Counted from the first letter of the stretch, positions 9,016 to 18,026 are shown. The stretch is DNA of 64,000 bases from Mesotoga sp. BH458_6_3_2_1 (GCF_003664995.1 NZ_JFHL01000025.1:1-64000); one strand, 5' to 3'. The notes: a model not told the origin generated them from the sequence alone. Numbers and translations are program-made.

Positions 9016-9975
9016 TCATCCTCCCGATCGTCTTCCTGCAAGGATGTATCTGTAAAAATCCTTCCCGCGATAGGAGTTCTTCTCGACGTTCGGATTCCTG
9101 CTAAGTCTCTTCAGAAGATCTACGACAAACTCATCATTGAACTGCGACTCTACGAAACTCTTTATGTCATTTTCCGACATTGGGTGGCGCTTGATGATCT
9201 CGATCACTGCATCCAGTGATTTTTTCTCGGAGGTAGTGAAACTGCTGACCGGAAGGTTCTCGATGCTCTCCGCCTTCAGAAGAGCACGAGCGTATCTTAG
9301 CGTCTCTTCTTCAGGTATTTCCACATTTTCTTCTGCCGGTGGTCTGGCAGGGACATTTATGTACACTCTTGCCGGGCCAAGCAGCTCGATCCTATTCTTC
9401 AGTTCTCCAAGAAATCTGTCGCTGTCGTTGTAATCCTTGATCAGCATCACTTCAAGCCATATTTCTCCTTTGAATTCCTTCGAAAATTCGAGCAGACCAT
9501 TATAGACTCTTTCGTACCTTAGCTTTCCAAAAGGTCTGTTTATTTTTCTGAAGCTCTCCTTATCAATGGCATCAAGGGTCGGCATGACAATATCGAAGTC
9601 AAGTATCTCTTCTCTCAATGTCCTCTCATATAGAAGCGAGCCATTTGTGATTAGCACAAGCGGCTTATCTGTAAGTTCTCTGAGTCCGTTTACAATTGAA
9701 TCCAAGGGCTTGTACAGAGTCGGTTCACCTTCTCCAACAACTGTCACTACATCGAAGGAATCCTTGCCGTATTTCTCTATGAAGCTTCTAGCCTCGTTTA
9801 AGATTTCCTCCGCAGGATAGAAGGTCTGCCTGGTATTGGTCATGTTAGTCGTTCTGCCAAGCTGGCAGTAAATGCACGAGTAATTGCATGTCTTGAACGG
9901 TATCGTACAGACCCCTAGAGATCTGCCAAGTCTTCTTGAAGGAACCACTCCGTATACATGGCTCAAACGAATCAC
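9016..9975 (-). CDS. Radical SAM protein (COG0731, wybutosine-synthesis-like)
   Basis: This is a radical S-adenosylmethionine enzyme of 319 residues. The 4Fe-4S motif is CNYSCIYC (Cys30, Cys34, Cys37), preceded by the family hallmark VVPSRRLGRSLGV. GEGEPTL (about 85-91) is the SAM-binding GGE-type motif. After the barrel, a C-terminal region of about 85 residues looks like a winged-helix domain. COG0731 members resemble TYW1, but bacterial ones have no established substrate. It begins with GTG, has only a weak AGGG ribosome site, and lies 21 nt downstream of the ferredoxin gene. Confidence 0.88.
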   Translation of the reverse strand: MIRLSHVYGVVPSRRLGRSLGVCTIPFKTCNYSCIYCQLGRTTNMTNTRQTFYPAEEILNEARSFIEKYGKDSFDVVTVVGEGEPTLYKPLDSIVNGLRELTDKPLVLITNGSLLYERTLREEILDFDIVMPTLDAIDKESFRKINRPFGKLRYERVYNGLLEFSKEFKGEIWLEVMLIKDYNDSDRFLGELKNRIELLGPARVYINVPARPPAEENVEIPEEETLRYARALLKAESIENLPVSSFTTSEKKSLDAVIEIIKRHPMSENDIKSFVESQFNDEFVVDLLKRLSRNPNVEKNSYRGKDFYRYILAGRRSGG

Positions 9976-9996
9976 TTCCCTAACAGTATTGTTTGG

Positions 9997-10266
9997 CTAT
10001 CTTCCTCCTTGTCCTCCCATTCCCTTTCCCTGTCCGCCTCCGCGCCTGAGACCCATTCCTCCACATCTACCCGATCGAAGAGAGGGATTCTCGGAGTTCG
10101 GCCTTATGGCATTTACGGGGCAAGCGCTGAAACACCTGCCACATTTGGTGCAAAGCGCGTCGTTGATATATGCCTTATCCGCCTTCATTACGATAGCTCC
10201 TTCCACCGGACAGGCTTTGATACACAGTCCACATCCGGTGCACATATCTTCTCTTATCCAAGGCAA
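9997..10266 (-). CDS. 2[4Fe-4S] ferredoxin with glycine-rich tail
   Basis: This is a small electron carrier with two cluster motifs, CTGCGLCIKACP (Cys at about 9, 12, 15, 19) and CTKCGRCFSACP (Cys at about 39, 42, 45, 49). The last roughly 20 residues are rich in glycine and arginine (GLRRGGGQGKGMGGQGGR), an unusual extension. I prefer the TTG at 10266 because AAGGAG lies 9 nt before it; an in-frame ATG at 10284 lacks a ribosome site. It is the first gene of the operon and the likely electron donor to the radical SAM enzyme. Confidence 0.85.
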   Translation of the reverse strand: MPWIREDMCTGCGLCIKACPVEGAIVMKADKAYINDALCTKCGRCFSACPVNAIRPNSENPSLRSGRCGGMGLRRGGGQGKGMGGQGGR

Positions 10267-10309
10267 TATAAACATCTCCTTCATCTTTATATATGTTTAT
10301 TGCATATAT

Positions 10310-10339
10310 ATTATATCACCACGAAATCCCCTTTCACAA
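10310..10339 (-). promoter_or_regulatory. Promoter of the ferredoxin/radical SAM operon
   Basis: On the minus strand, TTGTGA (10334-10339) and a perfect TATAAT (10310-10315) are separated by 18 nt. Transcription would start near 10303. Confidence 0.6.
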
Positions 10340-10505
10340 ATCTCTAGAAGACTCCGACAAACATCCCGAGCAGAAGCTTCTTCCATAGACTTTCCAAATG
10401 AGACGATCACTTGCCATTCGGCTTCGCCAGTATTGATTGTTACTTGTGAAACAGGATTTATCGTCTAGAATAGGAATCATCACACACTCAATTGGAGGTG
10501 TAAGA

Positions 10506-12287
10506 ATGAAATCTACTATTTCCAAGAAAGCCGTCTTTTCCATTGTCCTTGTTCTTTTTCTCGGGTCTGTTGCCCTGGCTCAGCCAATTACCTTCCTCGT
10601 GAATCCCGATTACGATCCCTTCAGCTACCTTGAGGAAGGCCATCTGAAGGGCTTCCTCGTCGATCTGATCGGATCGCTTGAAAGCGAAACGGGCATAGAA
10701 GTCGAGATGAAGCCCGTCAAATTTGACGAAGCCCTCGAGATGTTGCAGGGTGAAGGAAGATACTGCATTCCCTCTCTTGTCTTCACGACACAGAGGAAAG
10801 CTCTTTATCAATGGGCGGGGCCCGTTGCCATAACGAACACTTACCTCTACACGACCGAAGAACTTTCGGGTGAATTCAAATCACTCGAGGATGCTAGAAA
10901 CGCAAATTCCGTAGGTGTGGTAAGCGAATACTATTCCCACAAACTCTTGGAGGAGCAGGGGTTTGACAACCTTATAGTTTTTGAAGACGAAGGGTCGTTG
11001 CTCGAAGCCCTTCTTGACGGAGATATCGAACTGGCGCCCTTCAACTCGGCAGTTCTCCAGGAACTTCTCAAAAGGGAACAAGCCTCTTATAGTCCCGTAT
11101 CGACAGTCGCGATCGACCTGGATATGACATACCTCGGTTTCTCGAAGGAAGTCCCGACTGAAATCGTAGACGCATTCCAGAAGGCTCTCGATAGTCTAAA
11201 GAGATCCGGCTCCTTCTCCGAGCTCTACAGCGAATGGTTTCCCGGACAGCCCGTTCCCGGCATCTACACCTTCCTGACCGAGGAGTACCCGCCGGTAACC
11301 TTCAGGAGTGAAGACGGAGAACCGACGGGCTTCGTGACCGAAATGGTAAAGGAGATCCTACGCAGAAACGACATGTCTGCCGAGATCCTGATCGTCCCAT
11401 GGTCCCTCGGTTATGAACTGGCCTCGAATCTGCCTAACATTTTCCTCTTCAGCATGGACCAGACCGAGCAGAGAAAGGAAAACTTCGAGTGGATCGGACC
11501 GGTAGGAAAGAATACCGCCTACCTCTACGGCCGCAAAGACACGGACACTCCAGCCACAGACCTCGAGTCAGCAAAGAGAGTCGACGCCATAGGCACGACG
11601 ACGAACTGGTGGACCGAACAGCTCCTAAAGGAAATGGGCTTCGAGAACCTCGTTAGCTCTCTCGATCCTCTCGACACCGTCGTGCAGCTTGTCGAAGGCG
11701 AAACGGATTTGGCAGTATTCACCGACCTCACTGTCGGCGAGCTGGTCAAGAACGCAGGCTACTCCATGGACGACCTGGAAGCCCTTATTGAGCTCCAAAC
11801 AAACTACTTCTACATCGCGGCTTCGAAGGGAACGAATCTCGGACTGATTTTGAACTTCCAGAAGACTCTCGACGAAATGAAGCGCGACGGAAGCTTCGAA
11901 GAAACAATCAGAGAATTCGTGCCAAACATGCTCGTGACATCGCTGCTCTGGAATTCCTCCCAGCTCGATGTGAAGGGTCTTCGAACCTCCATGAACACCC
12001 TCTCTGTAGGAGAGATAGCGACCATGGAACTCCAGGAGAACGGATCCACAGGCTATATCTGGGACGTAAAGATAACCAATCCAAACGTCGTTTCGCTGAT
12101 CTACGAGGGCTCGATATTCGAAAGGAAGTTCCTTGACGATTCAGAACTCGTGGGAGCTCCCTATGACGTCCAGTGGGTATTCGAAGCCCAACAACCCGGC
12201 GAAACAGTTGTCATATTCTCCCTCAGGCGCCCCTGGGAAAGCGTCCATCCAATACAGACCTTTGCGATAAACATAATAGTCGAGTAA
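10506..12287 (+). CDS. Secreted protein: two type-3 solute-binding domains fused to a chagasin-like (I42) inhibitor domain
   Basis: The start at 10506 has GGAGGT seven nt upstream. Residues 1-25 form a signal peptide ending in VALAQ. Residues about 26-255 and 258-495 are two SBP_bac_3-like domains with the FSYLEEGHLKGFLVDLI and VTFRSEDGEPTGFVTEMV signatures. Such domains bind amino acids or act as sensor inputs. Residues about 503-593 match the I42 family of cysteine protease inhibitors: GSTGYIW (about 513-519, the NPTTGYxW loop), VGAPYDVQW (from 549) and RRPWES (574-579, the RPW loop). No transporter permease or kinase adjoins, so it may be a stand-alone periplasmic or toga-space protein. 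The fusion is visible; its role is inferred. Confidence 0.82.
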   Translation: MKSTISKKAVFSIVLVLFLGSVALAQPITFLVNPDYDPFSYLEEGHLKGFLVDLIGSLESETGIEVEMKPVKFDEALEMLQGEGRYCIPSLVFTTQRKALYQWAGPVAITNTYLYTTEELSGEFKSLEDARNANSVGVVSEYYSHKLLEEQGFDNLIVFEDEGSLLEALLDGDIELAPFNSAVLQELLKREQASYSPVSTVAIDLDMTYLGFSKEVPTEIVDAFQKALDSLKRSGSFSELYSEWFPGQPVPGIYTFLTEEYPPVTFRSEDGEPTGFVTEMVKEILRRNDMSAEILIVPWSLGYELASNLPNIFLFSMDQTEQRKENFEWIGPVGKNTAYLYGRKDTDTPATDLESAKRVDAIGTTTNWWTEQLLKEMGFENLVSSLDPLDTVVQLVEGETDLAVFTDLTVGELVKNAGYSMDDLEALIELQTNYFYIAASKGTNLGLILNFQKTLDEMKRDGSFEETIREFVPNMLVTSLLWNSSQLDVKGLRTSMNTLSVGEIATMELQENGSTGYIWDVKITNPNVVSLIYEGSIFERKFLDDSELVGAPYDVQWVFEAQQPGETVVIFSLRRPWESVHPIQTFAINIIVE

Positions 12288-12300
12288 GAATGACAGTGTC

Positions 12301-12362
12301 ATATGGGAGGCCTAAGGGCGGAGTTCTAGCGATTAGAGAACATACTGCCCTGCCTCCCATAT
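12301..12362. other. 62-nt imperfect palindrome (long hairpin)
   Basis: The outer arms ATATGGGAGGC (12301-12311) and GCCTCCCATAT (12352-12362) are perfect complements. Inner segments AGGGCgG and GTTCT pair with CtGCCCT and AGAAC, with small bulges. It starts 13 nt after the stop of the SBP-I42 gene. No T-run follows on either strand, so it is not a classic terminator. It could be a structured RNA end or a miniature element. Confidence 0.6.
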
Positions 12363-13091
12363 CGGCACTTCAAATAAAACGGAAATTAGCATTTCTTATT
12401 CTTCATGGCGGAATAATCGCATTCTTCCCCGCTGAAAGGCTACCTGTATGTCACACACAGCCAGAATCAACAGCACTTCACTTCATCGTAATATGGTGGT
12501 GAGCATAAGCCTCATTACACTCGATCGCACAAGATATTATCCATTCTTCCGAACCCTTATAAATAGAGGATTTCAAGGTTTGATTCATGATTCTTTCTGT
12601 CGGATCTCATTACATACAGTCTGGTTTGGCAAACCCCATATTTCAGATCTACTTTATCCGCTTTTCTGAATCCAGTTGTATTATGCTCCTATAAAACATT
12701 ACCCGACTTAATAATTTCGTTACCGGCTCTCGTCGGATCATTCGTATACCATTTTCCTCTAAACTCATTTCTCAATAACACTTATAAACTTATTTAGAAT
12801 CATTCTTGTACAGTTTACATAGATCCGACTGTGGATAGGTCATTTGATTGAAAGCGAAATCGAGAGCAGTTTTCTTCTGTAAACTTCTGTTGAAAGGTGT
12901 CTCCCAGGATTTTAGACAAATGACCTTTCTTAGAAGATGCGGGCCAGTTCTTCATACGGAAAACAATCACGATTTCTCGAATCGAATCCAGACAAATCTC
13001 CAAAATACAGAAAGAATAACTCTTGTGAGAGCTTTCCGTTCATTTGATTCCGCCTGCCCAAAACCTGTATAATATCTTTATAATAAAAGCG
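12363..13091 (+). other. A+T-rich gap containing the CRISPR leader
   Basis: I see no gene in this stretch. The part nearest the array (roughly 12700-13091) is the probable leader, because it lies on the conserved side of the array and ends in a promoter directed into it. The short open frames here lack ribosome sites. Confidence 0.6.
13044..13073 (+). promoter_or_regulatory. CRISPR leader promoter
   Basis: TTGATT (13044-13049) is followed after 18 nt by a perfect TATAAT (13068-13073). Transcription would start near 13080, about 12 nt before the first repeat, giving a pre-crRNA read left to right. Confidence 0.65.
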
Positions 13092-14733
13092 GTTGCGTAA
13101 GAACCATAGTGGTATGGAAACTGTAGAACTGGGACATCTCATCCGTCTGCGTTTGAATGTTGCGTAAGAACCATAGTGGTATGGAAACTATAATGCCACT
13201 TTGAAACGGCCAACCTTGGCTTCAGGTTGCGTAAGAACCATAGTGGTATGGAAACGGTTACGGTCTTGAACTCGCCCTCCCATAGAAAGCTCCAGTTGCG
13301 TAAGAACCATAGTGGTATGGAAACCTAGAATACAGCTTTGACAGAATTTTCGCCTTGACCAGTTGCGTAAGAACCATAGTGGTATGGAAACTTATATCGT
13401 TCCATCTATCACCCTCGTTCAACATCGTTGCGTAAGAACCATAGTGGTATGGAAACGTTTCTCTGCATCTGCAGCCAGCCTTTTCATAAGATCGTTGCGT
13501 AAGAACCATAGTGGTATGGAAACATAGCAGATATTATCTGATCATTATGTTCATTTTGGTTGCGTAAGAACCATAGTGGTATGGAAACATATGATCTCGG
13601 AATACTCGGAACGAACCGAGTCTCCCTGTTGCGTAAGAACCATAGTGGTATGGAAACGCTAGATCTTCATCTATGTAACACCACTCCGAGAAGGTTGCGT
13701 AAGAACCATAGTGGTATGGAAACGCCATCGCAAGCACTTTTTCTCTCGATTTATCGACGTCGGTTGCGTAAGAACCATAGTGGTATGGAAACAGAGTACA
13801 ACTCAAGGAAGTAGACCATTGCCATTAACGTTGCGTAAGAACCATAGTGGTATGGAAACGAGCTTCATCATCGTGAGGTTGTGCTTGTTAATGTAAGTTG
13901 CGTAAGAACCATAGTGGTATGGAAACGCCAATAAGTTTTCTAATTGCGTTCTGCTTTTCGCAGTTGCGTAAGAACCATAGTGGTATGGAAACGAACTGAG
14001 GACCTTGGAGTCCGCTATCCCTAACATCTTGGGTTGCGTAAGAACCATAGTGGTATGGAAACTCTTTGCTTTCTTCTCTGGGGTCATCATACTTACCCCT
14101 GTTGCGTAAGAACCATAGTGGTATGGAAACTATGACCCATTCGCAATACCAAGTTCTTTTGTTGGTTGCGTAAGAACCATAGTGGTATGGAAACAATGAT
14201 CAGGACTTACGCCTATGGCTCAAGAGGGTGTTGCGTAAGAACCATAGTGGTATGGAAACATACCACTCGAGGGTAAAGACAGTGTCTTTACCACTCGGTT
14301 GCGTAAGAACCATAGTGGTATGGAAACTTGAAGTCCAACCGTATTCTATGTATGATGATTCTGTGTGTTGCGTAAGAACCATAGTGGTATGGAAACTTAA
14401 AGTAACTGATAATAATATACGTACGTGTTATGGTTGCGTAAGAACCATAGTGGTATGGAAACGAACCAAAAGCGAGATGGCAGGGAAGTCACACGCGGCA
14501 GCGTTGCGTAAGAACCATAGTGGTATGGAAACCCCTGTTCCAAAACAAACTTCCTCGCTCTTTCTTCGTCGTTGCGTAAGAACCATAGTGGTATGGAAAC
14601 ATGTATGATGATTCTGTGTCCGTCCTTAGTTTCAATAGTTGCGTAAGAACCATAGTGGTATGGAAACTTTTGATAGTAGTATTTCTGCTTCGTAACTCGC
14701 TCCGTTGCGTAAGAACCATAGTGGTATGCTAAG
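13092..14733 (+). CRISPR. CRISPR array, 25 repeats and 24 spacers
   Basis: The 30-nt repeat begins GTTGCGTAAGAACCATAG and ends TGGTATGGAAAC. Starts occur at 13092, 13159, 13226, 13295, 13362, 13427, 13494, 13559, 13628, 13694, 13763, 13830, 13897, 13963, 14033, 14101, 14165, 14230, 14298, 14367, 14433, 14503, 14571, 14638 and 14704. The first 24 copies look identical; the last is degenerate after ...GGTATG (14728), which marks the distal end. Spacers are 34-40 nt. The GGTATGGAAAC end resembles Thermotoga repeats, usually linked to type I-B or III systems, but no cas gene is in the window. The array is presumably served in trans. Reading frames seen across it are artefacts of the repeat. Confidence 0.99.
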
Positions 14734-15219
14734 AGCCGTTGTGGGTGGTTCGTGGTTGGTGGTTGGTCAGGAGCAAAGAACAAGAACTAGATCTAGTTAA
14801 TTGTGACTGAGGAAGGCTATTAGATCAGAACCAACACAGCTTGTCATCCTGAAAAGCTCCTGTTCAGGATCTGATCTTAGATCCTATCGGTGAACCGGTC
14901 CATGATCTGGGAGGATCAATGAAGGACGACTTTCATTAAACCGTTTCCTCAGTAAACTCGGTATTTGAAATACTCCTGCCAATTTCGATTTGCTCTCTAT
15001 CTTCATTAAACAGCGATCTTTTGAAAGACAACTAACCATGCGCTGAGATCATTCATTTTTCAAGAAATGAGGCAGGAAGGATCTCTCTTCCTTCCTGCCA
15101 TTAGGGTGTGTGAGTAGTGCAGTTCCAAGTTCTGTGTTGCAAGTTGTTAGTTGAAAAAATCGTTGTCGGTTGTCGGTTATCCGTTTTCCCGGAAGACCCG
15201 GCGGTCGCAGAAGAGCCCG
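14734..15219. repeat. Dispersed-repeat gap with a perfect hairpin
   Basis: There is no gene. A TGTCATCCTGAAAAGC..TTCAGGATCTG element lies at about 14843-14872, and phrases of the TTCCAAGTTCTGTGTTGCAAG type at about 15120-15160. A perfect hairpin with 11-bp arms GGCAGGAAGGA (15071-15081) and TCCTTCCTGCC (15089-15099) has no T-run on either side. Confidence 0.65.
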
Positions 15220-15981
15220 CTACCTAGCTATTGATTCTTGCTCTTCTTCCATCAGCGTCGCCCTTTCCCAATCGAAGTGAAGGACTGTCTCGCGGTTCAC
15301 GGGCTTTCCTCTGTCTCTAGAGACTATGACCCTCAGCTCTTTTTTCGGCGCATTGTCGTCATAGGAACGCTCGCGATGAAGCATGATTATCGTGTCCGCG
15401 CAGGCGTTTATCTCTTCAAAGTCATGGAAGTCCTTCTCTTGAGGAAGATTGCCTGGATTGTTCATTACCGTTCTCTTTAGCTGGCTTGCAATAACGATCG
15501 GCATTTGGAGAAACGTTGCCAACTCCTTGAACCACTTGAGTTCGCCTTCTCTCTCACGAATGAGCTGAAGGTAGTCGACAAAGCAGATATCGTATCTGAA
15601 AAAGCATTTCAGATCGTCGATCGCATATGCGACCTTGTCAATAGTCTCGCCCCACTCTCTAAGGTCTAAGAAGAAGAGGGGTATGCTTCTTAACTTCTCT
15701 CTGTATCGGGAGCGCATTGCAAAATATTCGTCTTCTCCGTCCTTCAGTAAATCCTCTGAATAACGATGCCTTTGGAGAAGCCTTTCTTCTAGATTGTCCC
15801 TGCTTCTGTCTACGGTTGCATAGGCAGTCCTCATTCCTTTTCTCGTGAATTCATATGCCATGTTCAGCATTAGCGTAGTCTTTCCCTGAGAGGGCCTCGA
15901 ACCTATTACGATAAGGTCCGTTTCTCTCATAGGTTGAAGAATATCGTTCAGTTTCTCTATCGGCCACCTGTATTCAGACAT
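15220..15981 (-). CDS. DnaB-like replicative helicase core (RecA-type ATPase)
   Basis: This 253-residue protein corresponds to the C-terminal motor of DnaB only; the N-terminal primase-interaction domain of full DnaB (about 450 residues) is missing. Walker A is GSRPSQGKT (27-35), Walker B is CFVDYLQLI (133-141, Asp136) and the sensor-like SQLKR is at 166-170. The ATG at 15981 has GGAGGTG upstream. It is the last gene of a minus-strand replication module with a DnaC-like loader and an initiator-like protein, so it probably serves replication of an integrated element. It could be a remnant, but no frame damage is visible. Confidence 0.83.
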   Translation of the reverse strand: MSEYRWPIEKLNDILQPMRETDLIVIGSRPSQGKTTLMLNMAYEFTRKGMRTAYATVDRSRDNLEERLLQRHRYSEDLLKDGEDEYFAMRSRYREKLRSIPLFFLDLREWGETIDKVAYAIDDLKCFFRYDICFVDYLQLIREREGELKWFKELATFLQMPIVIASQLKRTVMNNPGNLPQEKDFHDFEEINACADTIIMLHRERSYDDNAPKKELRVIVSRDRGKPVNRETVLHFDWERATLMEEEQESIAR

Positions 15982-16339
15982 TTAATTCACCTCCATTAGA
16001 TATAGTTGTCGGTCAACGGTTCGCCGTTCTCCGGAAAGACCGATGCTCTCTGCACTGTGAAGAACAGCTTCGTGCTTTCAATTCCGTGTTGCAAAGAAGA
16101 GAGCCGCTGATCGTTGTGAAGAACAGTTCCATGTTGTCTGTTCCAAGCTCCAAGCAATAACAGTGGCACTGCCTTTGAATACCCGCAATTTGGTGTTCGC
16201 TGCACGCCAACAAGATCCGCTTGTAAGAAGACGCTTTTCGCTGTAAGCTGAGGGACAAAGATCCCTCCCGCGTATCCCATGATGGTCAGAAACGAGATTA
16301 CCTAGCAAAGAGCCATTCAAGGACCTTTTCGTTTTGGTA
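15982..16339. repeat. Gap filled with dispersed repeats
   Basis: This gap, between the DnaB-like and TPR genes, has no gene. It contains phrases such as GTCAACGGTTCGCCGTTCTC, AGAGCCGCTGATCGTTGTGA and TGTTCCAAGCTCCAAGCAA, which recur in altered form elsewhere in 7-24 kb. Confidence 0.6.
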
Positions 16340-17125
16340 TCAATAGCTCTCCTGGTGTTCGAACGCGGAGAACGGAGAAGGGTCAACCGCGTGCCGGTTT
16401 TTTCCTACCCACTCTTGAATGACTTCCCTTGCATCACAGAGATCAGCTATTGTGATCGATTCGCCGAGTCTGGCTTCGTAAAAGCTCTGCAGACTTCCCC
16501 CGAAAAAGCCGAATAGATCGAGGATCATACCGGCGATAATGTATCTTCTGCTTTGCTCTACCTTGTCAAGGTTCTCTAGTGCTTTGCCTGCAAGAAAGTA
16601 GTTTTTCGGAGTCCGGGGATCGAGCCTCAGCAACTTCTGAACCCATGCGAGGGCGTCGAGAGGCCTCTCGGTTTCGAGGTAAAGATAAACAAGTTCTTCC
16701 ACAGCTTTCATGTTGTCTTTATCTTCCGAAAGCGCTGCCCTGAACATCAGTTCGGATTTGTAAGGCTTTTTGCGCTTCTTGTAGATCTTTCCGAGAAAGA
16801 CCATTCCTTCTATATCGTTCGGCTTTCTGGAATAATGCTCCTCGATAAAAGATTCAGCCGTCTCCGTGTAATCGAAGAGATAGGAAATATGGCCTAGATC
16901 CCACAGCTCTTCATCGTTCAGTGTCGCCCATCGCTCGAATTCCCTCGCGACAGATACACCCTTTTCAGCCTTAGAAGAACATAGGTTGTCTTCTCCGTTT
17001 TCAGTTTCTTCTCGAACACTCTCCTTCTTTGCGAGATCGGTTATTATCTCGTGATAAAGTTTAAACGCCTCATTCCATCTTCCATCCAGAAGCAAAGCCA
17101 AAGTCTTGGCTATTCTGTCTTCCAT
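16340..17125 (-). CDS. TPR-like helical repeat protein in replication module
   Basis: The protein has 261 residues. The middle (about residues 90-210) shows degenerate tetratricopeptide repeats (KPNDIEGMVFLGKIYKKRKK, MKAVEELVYLYLETERPLDA, TPKNYFLAGKALENLDKVE). The ATG at 17125 is chosen because GAGGAG lies 7 nt upstream; the longer frame to 17305 runs back over the preceding gene and looks spurious. No enzyme motif is seen, so it is probably a protein-interaction partner. Its last residues (DPSPFSAFEHQESY) are encoded by a CGGAGAACGGAGAAGGG phrase that belongs to the dispersed repeats of this region. Confidence 0.7.
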   Translation of the reverse strand: MEDRIAKTLALLLDGRWNEAFKLYHEIITDLAKKESVREETENGEDNLCSSKAEKGVSVAREFERWATLNDEELWDLGHISYLFDYTETAESFIEEHYSRKPNDIEGMVFLGKIYKKRKKPYKSELMFRAALSEDKDNMKAVEELVYLYLETERPLDALAWVQKLLRLDPRTPKNYFLAGKALENLDKVEQSRRYIIAGMILDLFGFFGGSLQSFYEARLGESITIADLCDAREVIQEWVGKNRHAVDPSPFSAFEHQESY

Positions 17126-17150
17126 TACATCACTCCTCTTTCCTTCGCTT

Positions 17151-18026
17151 TTATTGCAACTTGGAACTTGCATCTTGGAACTGCTCTTTCGTCCATGCCA
17201 AGTATCTCTCCCTCTTCTTCTCACGGTAAGAGCTGACTCCTTCCAGACGCATGATCGCAGTCCTCTCACCCAGCCTGCTGAAGATCCTTGCTCCAACGGT
17301 TCCATCGAAATCTGTCAAGTTCAGGTTGGAGGTTATTATCGTTCCCGCTCCCTGTTCATACCTGTGGTTTATCAGTTCGAATATCTTGTCTGTGGTCATC
17401 TTGTTTTCAGTCTCGTTGCTGAGATCGTCAATAACGAGAAGGTCAACCCCCGAACACTCCTGTATCTTCTCGGAGACTGTCTTGAAGTCTCCGATCTTAA
17501 GAGACGGGGCGGTTATGAAGGCTACGGTGTCTCCCATATTGACCGCCTCTATCGCTATTCCCGCAGCGAGGTGAGTCTTTCCGGTTCCGTAACCTCCCAG
17601 AAGTACGAAGTTCGACCCTATCTTCCACGCCCTGTGTCTAACGTACTTCTTCGAGAGGTCGAACGCCCTTTCCGTCACTTCGTCTTCGGGGATGAAGTTG
17701 TCCAGTCTCCTCTCCCAAAGTCCCTTGGGAAGGACTTTTATCAGTCTCTCCATGTTTTCCCTCACCCTTCTGAATTCTCTGTATATCGAGCACTCGTACA
17801 TGAGGTCGCTGTAGCGAGGATCTTCACTGGCGTAGATTATGTATCCCCCGTAAGGGCACTTCTCCGGACCGGGACAGTTCCTCATGCACTCTTCTATCGC
17901 CTCGTCCTTGCTATACCGTGTATTTGAGGAGTTCTTCAAGTGTTTTGGGTCTTTCTCTTGCGGGATTCTTGAACTTTTCGATAGGATCTCTAAACGGTTC
18001 AGAATCGTTCCAATCTTTTCTTCCAT
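17151..18026 (-). CDS. DnaC/DnaI-like helicase loader ATPase
   Basis: This AAA+ ATPase of 291 residues would load the replicative helicase on DNA. An N-terminal cysteine cluster CMRNCPGPEKC (Cys47, 51, 57, perhaps with Cys79) resembles the zinc site of DnaI. Walker A is GGYGTGKT (144-151), Walker B is LLVIDDLS (196-203), followed by an IITSNLNL sensor. The start has AAGGAG upstream and lies 116 nt inside the preceding gene. The C terminus (QFQDASSKLQ) is encoded by a TTCCAAGATGCAAGTTCCAA phrase of the dispersed repeat family, so the original end may have been replaced. IstB-type transposition ATPases are a related alternative, but no transposase adjoins. Confidence 0.83.
   Translation of the reverse strand: MEEKIGTILNRLEILSKSSRIPQEKDPKHLKNSSNTRYSKDEAIEECMRNCPGPEKCPYGGYIIYASEDPRYSDLMYECSIYREFRRVRENMERLIKVLPKGLWERRLDNFIPEDEVTERAFDLSKKYVRHRAWKIGSNFVLLGGYGTGKTHLAAGIAIEAVNMGDTVAFITAPSLKIGDFKTVSEKIQECSGVDLLVIDDLSNETENKMTTDKIFELINHRYEQGAGTIITSNLNLTDFDGTVGARIFSRLGERTAIMRLEGVSSYREKKRERYLAWTKEQFQDASSKLQ

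Noticed and set aside
9997-10060. Glycine-rich ferredoxin tail as a frameshift artefact
   Set aside because: The frame stays open to a normal stop, and the radical SAM gene starts directly after; an assembly error cannot be excluded but is not shown.
13258-14783. Many open frames in both strands across the CRISPR array
   Set aside because: They consist of the translated repeat (for example HTTMVLTQ or RKNHSGMET) and spacers; they are artefacts of a 30-nt repeat without stops.
15071-15099. Hairpin with 11-bp arms as a terminator
   Set aside because: No T-run follows on either strand, so it is recorded only as a hairpin in the gap.
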